Origin: Phallusia fumigata
Lineage: Eukaryota > Chordata > Ascidiacea > Phlebobranchia > Ascidiidae
Direction of reading: 5' to 3'
Assembly (NCBI GenBank): GCA_008931825.1
Contig: QXVZ01017310.1
Coordinates: 1-30,607 of the forward strand
DNA: 30,607 nt
Shown: positions 1-12,400 of the stretch, in pieces
Numbering within the stretch: position 1 is the first letter of the stretch
Layout: every line of letters starts with the position of its first letter
Made by a program: the position numbers and the translations under genes
Notes under the pieces: model-generated
What the model saw: the letters and a program-made list of their open reading frames with translations, nothing else
Told to the model about the DNA's origin: nothing
The model's database searches: none

Positions 1-222
1 GCCTATAAACCCGATTTTGTTTTTTTTACTTTTATATTTGTAGTATTTGTAGCTTATTACAGGCTTTGCAATTTTATTTTGGTGCTACCTACAAAATAGT
101 CCCAGGGTCATGTGACCATTACATTTCTCGAACAAAATTTTGTGGAAAACGTTTTTAATTGATCTTTACATGCACTTTACTAGCTTAGTACCAACACTTA
201 TAACTTCCATCTTCTCTCGCAG

Positions 223-427
223 GAGGAAGCGCTCTTTAAGTGGGACCAGACCACTTATCCATTGGTGGATAACATCCTCACATCGATTGAGCCCTTCCAA
301 AAGCTGTACAGCACTGTGCTGAAATGGCAGAAGGCTGAGAAGCGGTGGATGGACGGAGAATTTATGAAGCTTGAGAGTGAGGTGATTGAAGGAGAGGTCG
401 ACGATTTCTGGAGAGAAATCTATAAAT
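223..427 (+). CDS. DNAH12: Exon 1 (visible): linker
   Basis: Acceptor tctcgcag, donor GTAAGT, ends one base into a codon. It encodes visible residues 1-68, with the linker signature [19 protein letters not shown] followed by DDFWREIYK. Bases 1-222 are the tail of the preceding intron, and nothing else is seen there. The 248-bp intron that follows is featureless. Confidence 0.92.
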
Positions 428-3400
428 GTAAGTAGCGAACCCATGGAATATGTATGAACAAGCATCTGTTAAGTCCGCCTTTCGCTTAATTTCGGTTCTA
501 TGCGCAATTATGTTTTGCTTTGAGCGATTGAGTTTTGAAATCGTACTTTATAAAAAGCTTAAGAATCGCTGTAATTAGGGACAAAAATGAAATTAACAAA
601 ACATTATTTTAGCAATTACTTCAATGAGTTTTCCGGTTCCCTTTCCATCGATTATTAAATACTACTTTGTGGCAGCAAACAAAAGCTTCACAACCCGAAA
701 GAAGAAGCTTGAAGATGAGAAAAGGAAGAATGCTCCCCGGAGGAGGAAGATCGGTCAGGATGAGGAGGAAGGAGAAGAGAAGAAAGACGTCATACTCGCT
801 TTGTGCGCCAGCATCATGGATGACGTCAAAGAGTTTAAGGTTCTCCTGCGCAAATTCTCTTGTTCTGCGGGCTCGAATCTTAGTGGAAGACTCAGTTTTA
901 GACCAGTTTAAGGATTTTAAACAAGCTGTGTTTCAAAACTATGCCTCCAAACCTTTTTGCGTTCTTTCTTCTTCCTTTCTCCACCTCCTGCAGCATCCGG
1001 ACTTGATATATTAGTTGAGGCTATGTCTGTAGGACTTCAAGTGACTTTATCTAGCAGAAAACAATTAAGCATGCCACCTCTGCCGCATTAAGGCCTGCGC
1101 TATGTAATACGATACTATGTTCAACCGCCTTGTTTTTAACCAACATCATTTAGCCGTTGATCTTACATGGCCACATAATTTATTTCTCAGGTTTAATGCT
1201 AAATCGTGTTCATGCGTGGACAATATAAATATCCCTAAAACAATATTCAGCTCCAACCTAACGAGTAGTTTCACGTTTTTAGGAAAACATCCCACTGATC
1301 TCAACAATGTGTAACCCTGGCATCCGTGCGCGTCACTGGGTCAAGATGTCGGAAATATACGGAGACGATTTGACTCCAGATGCTGGAACCACGTTGAGGA
1401 AAATGCTCAAGAAAAATCTGGAACCTCTGATGAGCGAGTTTGAGGCGATAAGTGGAGCGGCTAGCAAGGTAATCTGGTGGACTTCAGTTGTTAAAATTTG
1501 GTTTAGTTTGAGATCTTTGGGTTTTAAGATTCGATCCTGTTTTTTAAAGTCTTGGCGCGCCTTTTTTGTTTGTTGAACGTTGGTTAGTGGCTTTCAACAG
1601 GCAGAATAAAAAACGTATTGTATGGCATTTAGTGAGTATTGTTTCGCTAACAGATTAATGCACAAATGGTTTTTGCTAAAAAATATATTAAACTACTAAC
1701 AAATTAGGCCCAAAGTTAAGTTAAACAGCCTAAATTTTACTTTATTCTAAAATCATTACTAAACTGAATTTGACAGCCAAAATCTGTCAAACTTCTAAAA
1801 TTAATACAAAGATAGTCAGACGATCTTGAAACGTGAAGCTTCACACAGGTACAAGCATTAAACTGCGTGTTTTTCCCTGCAAAGTTGAATACCATTTAAA
1901 AACTACCAACGTTCCAAACGTGATACTTTTGCAGGAATTCTCGCTGGAGAAAGCTCTTGCTCGCATGAAGGAGGACTGGGGTGAAATCTGCTTCAACACT
2001 CTCGAATATCGCGATTCCGGAGTCTCGATTTTATCGTCACTTGATGAAATTCAGACAACCTTGGACGATCAGATTGTGAAGACTCAAACTATGAGGGGAT
2101 CCCCCTTCATCAAGCCGTTCGAGGACGAAACAAAGGTGACGTTATTCCTGTAGAATCCTAAAGTTTTTCAGATTTCCGAAAACTAGCTGTATTTTTAATT
2201 TGGAGGCATGTGTATCGCTGGTTCTTTTCGGCAACAGTGCCTCTTTATCATCAATGAAAAACCCAAATAGCGCAGGATGTGAAATATAACGTTTGTTTTC
2301 ATGACATGACACTGTCGCCATAACATGGGTCGTAAACGACTTTTTTCAATGAATATACACTTTAAGCGTTCAGAAACAACAGACACTGACTTAAATTATT
2401 ATTTACCAATATGTTCCAACCTCAAATCCCCTTCCGCAGGTTTGGGAGGAGCGTCTAATCAACATCCAGGACACCCTGGACGAGTGGTTGAAAGTGCAAG
2501 CTCAATGGTTGTACCTGGAGCCGATCTTCAGTTCGGAGGACATCATGCAGCAGATGCCGGAAGAGGGGAGGCTCTTCACCACTGTCGACAAGAACTGGAA
2601 GGAAATTATGAGATTCGTCGTCCGTGATCCCCATGTGAGTATTTTTCGCCAAAATTTTTGGTTTGGTTTTTGTTTCATTGAGGAAAATTGGTTTAATTCT
2701 CTTAACTTTTGATTTGGTTCTGTGGAAAATAGACTTTGTTTGCTTATTCTTTGCTTTTGTGCTGGGGCATTTGGAAATGTCTGGGATGTTTTTCTCTGTC
2801 ATGATTAATGTTAAAGATCAATTTATGACAGTACACGAATACAGATATCAATTCCTTGTAGTATATCTATCTTAACCCAATCAAACCTAGATTTTTGCTA
2901 CAATTTTTATTCCGACATTTCTTAGACCATTCATACGCTACATTTAATTCGTATTCGTCAGTCTTATCTACAATAGGTTAATTTTTTACTAGTGTGTTTT
3001 TTATTTTGAACATGTCCTTAAAACGTTAACTTCATTCGGTTATGCCACAGCTTCTCTGTTCTAAAACATATATCAGTATTTAGAAAAGCTTATACGGTGA
3101 TGGGTTGTGTTGTTTTCAAAGCATGTTCACTGATTTTATAATCGATATCGTAGGTGATGGCCGCCACATCAATGAAAGGACTTCTACAAAAGCTGCTGGA
3201 CAGCAACGGACTTCTCGACAAAATCATGAAGGGCCTGAACGCTTATCTGGAAAAGAAACGTCTCTTCTTCTCAAGGTACTGTACTGTTTTATTTCCTGTT
3301 GTCGTTACAACAGACTTTGGTACACCAAGTAACTATATGCATTTTTTGTACGCCATGTAATGCCCGGAAACAATTGCTAGATTTTGGTACACCCAGTAAT

Positions 3401-6400
3401 TCAATACCCTTTCGGTACGGCATGTACTGCCAGAAAGCTACTTAATTCACCCAAGGGATATGAAAGTGCACAATGAAAACTTTTTGTTTCTTTTTGTAAA
3501 GACCCATTAAGGGATTCACAATTTCTGTAAATCTACACATAAAACCACAAAAAACAGTTACGTTACAAATTTATGGACGTGATAAACAAAACCCACTCTT
3601 TATTGCAAAGATTTTTCTTCCTCTCCAACGACGAGATGCTGGAGATCCTCTCGGAGACGAAGGATCCCACTCGTGTGCAGCCGCATCTGAAGAAATGCTT
3701 TGAAGGAATTGCCAAACTCCAGTTCCTCGACAATCTCGACATCAAGGCGATGTTTAGTAGCGAGGGGGAAAAAGTGGACTTGGTCGATCTCATCTCAACA
3801 TCGGCCGCCAGGGGTTCGGTCGAAAAATGGCTTCTACAGGTTTGTTTGCTTGTTTTATTTCATCGTGGGCGTAAATATATTTTATGACCTTTGCATCCCT
3901 GCTCGGAAACGATTGCTGGACTTTTTTTGCGACAGGCCACTTGTTGTACTGACTTGATGGTGGTGGTTGGTTTCTTTATCTGTATTCGGGCAAAATTATA
4001 AAGGGACATGTGAGTTTGCATACAACTCTTCTGATTCTGTTAGATCCACTTTTAAAATGCTTTGTAAAAATCGAAACTGCTCGTAAATTTGTTGTTTTTG
4101 CCTTTTGAGCCAGTCATGGCTTGGTAAGCCGGTATGGGTGCATCCCTCTTGTAGGCCTGGATACAGTAAGATTTAAATGGGTTTTCATTGGTCAGTAGGG
4201 ATGGGCCGAGCCGAGCCAGAACCCGAGTACTCGGTACCGAGCATCGCAATTTTTGATGCTCGGTGCTCGGCCGAGCAGTCGCATGAATTAGGCCGAGCAT
4301 TAGACAAAAAGTTCAAACTTATTCTAAACTAAATTTAAAACGACGCAATTACTGCGAAACTGCACCATGAATTGATTACTTGCTTATTGCACAATAATGC
4401 AACGGGCGAGTCACACACGGATTTGTTGACGGTCAGTTGTAAATGAAAATGCTGCAAATAATGGATCTTGCCGCTGCGGTTAAAGAATTATACGGTGAAC
4501 GTTCGTTTGTGGGTAGGTTTGTCAGATTTTTATTGTCGGATTTATTCACTGCTAACGTACGAAAGTAGTGTTCCATTTTCGAAGGTCCCCAAGAATAAAA
4601 GTAACTGTTTTGAAAACGTGAAAGGGTGGAAACACGTGTACTTTAAAGTGATTTTCATTAGTTGCTGTTGTTACTCAAAAACACATGGGTGTTTCACTTA
4701 GCGTTGGCTTGCCTCACATGTTATGCAGAAGGGACCTCTAGAGCTTAAATACCGCCCTTGTGGGGAGATCTAGAAAATATGAAAAACTACAGTGTAAATG
4801 GGAATGTCTGTGACGTCACAATACATCGAGCGTGCTCGGCCGAGCACCGAGTGTTAACGTGAGATGCTCGGTGCTCGACCAAACAGAACACTTGCAGTTT
4901 TGGCCCATCCCTATTGGTCAGCATAGATGGGTCAAAGCAAACCCATAGTTTATTACGTGCCTGCATACAACTCTCTTTTGGGGTATTGCTCTTGTGCGCT
5001 TAAGATGCTTGGTGGTGGCATTACTGCTGATTCAGTTGTTAGTTTTTCCTTTGGGCTAATTTTAATGTCATTCTTTATTTAAAGTTTCTAAAATATTCCT
5101 GGTAACTCCATAGGTCTAAAGTTTTGTTTTTTCCTGGTTTATAATACGGTTTGGCCCGTTTTTATTATCCCAGGTGGAGGAAGGTATGCTTAAATCCGTC
5201 CGTGACGTCATAATCAGGGCTAACGAAGCGTATCCGGAGGTGGAACGTCATCAGTGGGTGACAGACTGGCCCGGTCAGGTAGGCAACACTGTTAAGCCAC
5301 TTTGCATTAATAAACAAGTGGTCACATCAACAACAATGTTATAATCGCAGGTCGTTCTCTATGTTTCGCAAATGCACTGGACCAGCGAGGTGCACGAAGC
5401 TCTCCGTAGCAACGGGCTGCAGGGTTTGAAGGACTACATCGATGTGTTAAGGGAACAGGTAACTGAATATAATTACTGTGTGATAAGCCTTGGTTGGGCT
5501 TCATTAGTTCAAAGTCTCGATGCTCATCTTTGAAATGGTAAAATACTTTTTTTTGATCCGTAACTATGACTGAGCAACGCCTGGTGACGTGCATGATGCA
5601 CTTCTGTTACCCTAATGCACATTTCTGTTGTTTTTTGTCCAAATATATTTTTGCTAATACTCGCGATAGTGTCTTTTATTTTTAAAGTGTCCGGTGGTAT
5701 TACGCTACAATGATCAAGTTACTGATTAGGCGAGCCTGACTGGGTAAAACCCGACCCCAAATTTATACGTTTATTGTTTTTACCCGGAACAAGTAAACAG
5801 TTTTTCTACACCCAACAAACGCTTTGCTATAACTTTAATTTGCTGATCAGGATGTCATAGCAACCTTAAACCCAGCCTAAACCGCGTATGGGTGTTTTTA
5901 TCAAGTAAACCCTGCTAACCAGACTATTTCTACAGCTCAGTCACATCGTGAACTTGGTGCGAGGAAAACTTGCGAAACAAACTCGAATCACCCTCGGAGC
6001 GCTCGTCACCATTGACGTACACGCTCGTGACGTCATCACCGAGATGGTCGCGCAAGGTAACGTAAATAGAACGTCATACCTCCGATTCGTTTTCCCTCGT
6101 TTACAAATGGATGACGCAACATTTAACCTTGCCCAACTGTCACGTGACAATTTCAGTCGCGTGGAAATTGGATCACAATTAAATCATCAATTGCGGGGAC
6201 AACTATTTACAAGTTAACAGTTTGATTGTTTTTTTAAGGTGCGCAGTGAAAGAGGTATTTACCATTTTTATTGTATTTGGTCTACAATTAACAATTTTAA
6301 ATAGTTTTAATGATGAAGATACATGCCAGTACCTCATATTTTACGTTTCACCAAAGTGTAATGTTGACAACAGCGTTTGTCAGAACGTAAAAAACGTTTT

Positions 6401-9400
6401 ACACAGAAGTACTGGATAATATCTTCTCATTGGAAGCTTGTGTTTTGTAATTTCACAGAGGTTTCGGCCGACAACGACTTCAATTGGTTGGCGCAGTTGC
6501 GTTATTACTGGCAAAACGACCAAGCCCGCGCTCATATCATCAACGCTGATGTCAAATATGCTTACGAGTATTTAGGAAACTCACCCAGGTAAAATAAAAC
6601 AAGTCGCCTCCTTTGTGCGGCATGACAATATCATAGAATACAGAAAAATACCACGTTTTTTTGCATGTTAATTGTTTGTAGCCTGGAACTTATCCCTACT
6701 ATATAATCGGTTGTGCGAGGTTTGTCTTTAAAAGTTGATTGAGTATTAGTGCTACTTTATACAAACTTTTGATCACCGCAATATCACAACCAATCAAGAA
6801 AATTAGAATGTTTCTTCCATTTTTAGTCCATATAGCTTGAGATTTGTCCTTGAGTCCTTGATTTGTCCAAGCTGAATAGAAGTTTTTTTACCTGTTTAGA
6901 GCAATTTCTTTGTCATGCTGTTTTCCTTGTTCAATATTTGTCCTACTTTATGCAGACTGGTCATCACTCCGTTGACTGATCGTTGTTACCGAACACTAGT
7001 GGGCGCCTTCTACTTAAACTTGGGTGGAGCGCCGGAAGGACCGGCTGGAACCGGAAAAACAGAAACTACCAAGGATTTAGCAAAAGCTTTAGCTGTACAG
7101 GTAAGCAATACATTTTAATGGTAGATGGCGACTAAATACCGCAAGACGATTTTAACAGTGCTTACAGTCTAAAATGCAACAGGCTTAGAATTTAGAATTG
7201 CAAACGTTTTTCGGTAGTATACTATCTGCTTGCCCTGTACTATGCACCGTGTAAAATAGCCCTAAGACTTTAACTTTAGAGCACAAAACACAAAACCACA
7301 TCCGTCACATATCTTGTACGTTTTTTCCAGTGCGTCGTGTTCAATTGTTCGGACGGTCTCGACTATCTGGCTATGGGCAAGTTCTTCAAGGGTTTGGCTT
7401 CGTCTGGTGCCTGGGCTTGCTTCGACGAATTCAACCGAATTGAGCTGGAAGTGTTGAGCGTCATCGCCCAGCAGGTACGTCATCACATTAATTTGGCACA
7501 TTCCCCGGAAAAGTTTCCCAAATGTCGATTGTTGATTAGCTTATGCGTCGCATGTGACTTTGCCGGTTATTTTCGAGGCGCAAGTGTAAAAATAAATACA
7601 AATATGCTGATAGTTACAACGTAACTGCCAGATTACTTGTATGTAATTAAGAACACCGATGATAACAACAACGGTTATTGAAACGTTTGCAATAAAAAGT
7701 ATTCACTACGTACAAGTTCTCTGGCAGTTATGTTTTTAATTGACCGTATTTCATGTTCCTCAGAACAAGTAACTTGTTTTACAATACTATTTGTTACCTA
7801 TATTTTTATTAAGTTGCTCCTTAAGTCCGTATCTTGTGCTCCTAAATCCTTTCCTTATTCGTCTTAACCTGAGTTCGTCTTCCCTACAGATGTTGTGCAT
7901 CCAACGCGCGATCCAACAACATCTCGACGTCTTCAACTTCGAGGGAACAGAGCTGAACCTGAAACCAAACTGTTTTGTCGCAATCACAATGAACCCCGGT
8001 TACGCTGGAAGGTCGGAACTTCCTGACAACTTGAAGGTAAGACCTGTTTTTCACTGGTGACGGATCACCGCGAAAGTCGCCACAAGACAGATCAATATGG
8101 GTTAGAAAACTTGTCGAAAAGGCTTCACATGAGTCGTGACAGTAAATATCTTAATATTGTGACTCACTGATTGATTGGATGCAACGACTAGAATTGGACT
8201 TGGAACGCGAACAATATGATTTGGTTAATTGTCTCTAAGATGCGAAACTTGTGTAACAAATTAACATGGTATCTTTCATTTTCTCCATCACTTGGCTTTA
8301 GGAAACTCAAAGCAGCCACCACAGTGTGTCCGAAGAAACTATTTTTTCTCTTTATTTATTCCAGGTGCTCTTCCGTACTGTCGCGATGATGGTCCCTGAC
8401 TACGCTCTCATCGCTGAGATCTCACTCTACTCCTGTGGCTTCCTGGATGCTCGTAATCTCTCTGTGAAGATCGTGATGACTTATCGACTGTGCTCGGAGC
8501 AGCTCTCCTCCCAGTTCCACTACGATTACGGGATGCGAGCTGTGAAGGCTGTCCTCGTGGCTGCAGGAAACTTAAAACTCAAATTCCCAGATGAAAATGA
8601 GGATATTCTGGTTAGAATTATCTCAACTGTTTCGTCACGTTATGACGTTACTAGTTGCGTCACGTATTCTCGTTCTGCTCGGAAGTGTTTATGGCGCATA
8701 AAAAATCAAAATTTTTTTTTCATTCCGCACTGATGACGACAACAGCGATTGTCGAAACGCTTGCATCACAATGTATGCATTATACATAAGTTCTCTGGCA
8801 GTTATGTATTTAATTTAACCGTTTTTGTTTGTCACAAAATGTTCGAAAACAGGTAATAAAAATGATGGCAATCTCATCTTTCAATTGCACCTCGAATTGG
8901 GAGAATACAACTTCCCAAAACTTCCACCTTTGGAACAGAAAACAACACTGCTCTTTTTTCCTCCAGCTCCTGCGATCCATCCAGGACGTCAACCTCCCGA
9001 AGTTCCTGNCTGGATTGGTGTTGTTTTCTGAGACTTACACAGTGTGATGACCAGATGATTAGTGATTTAGTTCCAGTCGCAACCAAAATATCAACAGACA
9101 ACGCCTAAAGGTATACCACTGACCAATTAAAACACAAGCAGGTATTCTTTTTCAACAAAACACCAACCGCGTATTCAGCAAAATAGCATATGTCTTGAAC
9201 AGCTTGGGTCTTTTTTCGTTTTCAAACTAAGTTTACTTGCATAAGCAGCACACAACTCCCTCTAAACATCCACTTACACACTTTATTGAAATTCGGCCTT
9301 AAGACCCAACATTCGGTTTTAGCTCAAACATTTTAAGGCGGGTTGCATCACCACTTATCACTATCACGAAATTTGTGACTTTGATTGACAAATTCCCCTC

Positions 9401-12400
9401 CTGACTTTGTTGCATTCATTACAACCGAAACTTCTTCACAAACAGAGCGTATTCCTCTTCTCGCTTGTCTGGTCCGTCGCGGCCGTAGTGGACCTGGACG
9501 GGCGCCACAAATTCAGCGACTACTTTCACGAATTCCAATCGGGCAAGCTGGAAAACCACCCTCTACCGCCATCTATCGGCAAGTTCGACTGCCCGATCCC
9601 GGACAGCGGCCTGGTGCACGACTATTACTTCCAGTTGAACGGAAGGGGCAAGTGGAGTCCCTGGACAGATCTGTTGAGGGGATCTGAGCTTGCGGCCGAC
9701 AAATCTATCAACATACAGAATGTGATAGTGCCTACAATGGACACTGCAAGATCTGCATACCTGCTTGATATCTGCATCAACCACAGCAGGCCTCTGCTTT
9801 TTGTTGGACCCACAGGAACAGGTGAAGTTGTTTTACCGTTGTGTATTGGCCTTCGTTGTCTTGCCGTTTCAGAAGTGTTTAAACAAAAAAATGGTTTAAT
9901 TAAAAACATAAATGCCTCAGAGCTTGTATATAGGTAATACATTTTAACGTCGAGCTTATGATAACAAGAGCAATTGTTAACGTTGTTGTATTACGTTGTA
10001 CCACAATGTGTTTACTTTATACAAGCATAAGATTACTTTTCAAGTTCGTGTCCTATGTTATCAAAACTGGTTTCCATTGCTGGTTTCCGGTGTTGTGTTT
10101 TTTGACCAATTTAACAAATTGGTGCGGATATTCGCGAACATTTGTTTTCACTTTTTTCCAAAACTTTTGTTTCCATCTTTCCCCAGGCAAGAGTGTGTAC
10201 GTAAAGGACAAGTTGATGAACAACCTGCCCCAAGATAAATTCCTCCCCGCGTTCGTCAACTTCTCAGCCAAGACAACAGCAAACCAAACACAAGCCCTCA
10301 TCATGTCCAAACTCGACAAACGTCGTAAAGGTATTTCTATTTTCTGACTCTCAAAGTCGCCCAAAAAGTATTTTCAAAACCGCCATTAAAGTTAACCAAC
10401 TGTCATTACTCTTGAACATTAGGTATCTCAAGAAATTGTACTGTAATCCGTTCAAACACGTTATCATGTTCAAATATGCCAACGAGTTTAAATACTATAT
10501 CAGCATAACATATTGCGCTTTTAAAACATGTGCTTTAGAAACAATAACCAGGCAAAGTAATTTTACAAATATTCTTCTCTTTCAAAATTTTTGTGCAACA
10601 TATACCAAGACCCGATATTTCATTCAAAAGTTTGCCGTGACTTTGGTTGATATTGCAAACGATTGTGTTACATTCAGGGGTTTACGGACCACCAATGGGA
10701 AAAAAGTGTGTGATATTCGTGGACGATATGAACATGCCGGCTAGGGAAGTGTACGGAGCCCAACCACCTATTGAACTGCTACGTCAGTATTTTGATCACG
10801 GAAACTGGTAAGAACTTGTCCTGGATATTTGGTATTAAAGGTTTAACTTCATAAATTATTATGTTTTTTTTTTAATGTTCCACTACAAAATTCTGATTCT
10901 TGCATTAAAGGAAAATTCGCTGACTACAATGGTCTTGATTTTTTGTTTATGAAACTCCTAATTTGAAGTTAACTTTCTTGAGTAAAACAAGTTATTTCAA
11001 ACTGTTCTAAATTTCCTCAACAAAAAACCTTGACATTTTAGTTCCTGATATTCTTAAATCCAACAGCACGATTCCAATTCCGCTTTTGGGTGTTTGTAAC
11101 CAGGAATATTGACATGTTTTTACCCCGAAACAATATTTTCAACCCCCGAAACAATTTTCTCACCTTGTTTCCACCTAATGTAGGTATGACCTCAAAGACA
11201 CAACCAAGATTTCCCTCGTCGACGTCATCATAGTAGCCGCCATGGGGCCACCAGGTGGCGCTCGCAACGTGGTGACGCAACGTTTCATGCGCCACTTCAA
11301 CATCGTGTCCACGTTGGAGTTTAACGACGAAACGATGGTGAAAATTTTCAGCACCCTGATGTCTCTACACATGAGAGCTCACGACTTCCCCAGTGATCTG
11401 CTGATGGTCTCTCAACAGATTGTCAGCGCTACTATGAACGTAAGAGCTATGGTTTTTTTGTATTAGTTGGTATGTTGGACTGCGAGGGGGAAATGTGGGT
11501 CTCAATGCAGTGAACACCTCATTGTTGGCCTTTGCTCACAAAAGTGGCAAGTAATTGAAGCCGTAGGCAAAAAGTACTTTGAAAAATGTTAAACATTTTA
11601 CACAGTTGTGTAGTGTGTGGTATGCCGAATTAGTTCATGGAAAGTTGTTGTCATTTCACACCAACGCATAAGATTATAATGGGGTCACAGTTAAAAAAAT
11701 GTCAACATACAATGCATGATTAAGCTTGCCACAACTAACCTTGCATCGACGCTATATAACCACTGACTAACTAGGAAAAATCACATCTGCTTTTACATAA
11801 GTTTCTTGACAACTCAGGTGTACAAACAAACATCACATATGATTATGATATAAATAAACCTTCTTTCATTTTCTAAATGGAAAAATTACATTCCTTATCA
11901 TGTAGGTTTCTTGTAAACTCAGGTATGCAACCAAATAACATGTATGAACGCTATGGTGTTACAGCTAAACAATATCATCAGACAACAAATATTTTACAAC
12001 ACCAGGTATACAAGCAAGCAATGGAAAATCTTCTACCAACCCCGGCTAAGTCTCATTATACTTTCAACCTGAGAGATTTCTCGCGTGTGGTGCTGGGCTG
12101 TTTGCTCATCAAGAAGGAGAAGATTGAGAACAAGAAAACTTTCATAAGGTGAAAAAAACGAAATTATTTTGGGCGACCAGGCGATCTGTCCATAATTTTG
12201 TACTGGGAACATGTTTAAATATAATTGCCTAAATGGCGATCCTCTTCCAGAAGCTGACATGTGCAGCGGTGTCCGTCATTCGGCTTTCAGCAGACTAACC
12301 GCCGATTCTGTGTAGCTGCAGTTCGTAGAGCGCCAGCCCCGGATAGGTTTATGTCGAGGGTTCGAATCCCACCGCAGGCTAGATTATTTTAGTCCACACC

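Noticed and set aside
12310-12379. Functional tRNA gene
   Set aside because: The B box is good but no acceptor-stem complementarity or regular cloverleaf can be drawn, and a diverged relative exists at about 20490. SINE-like origin is better.
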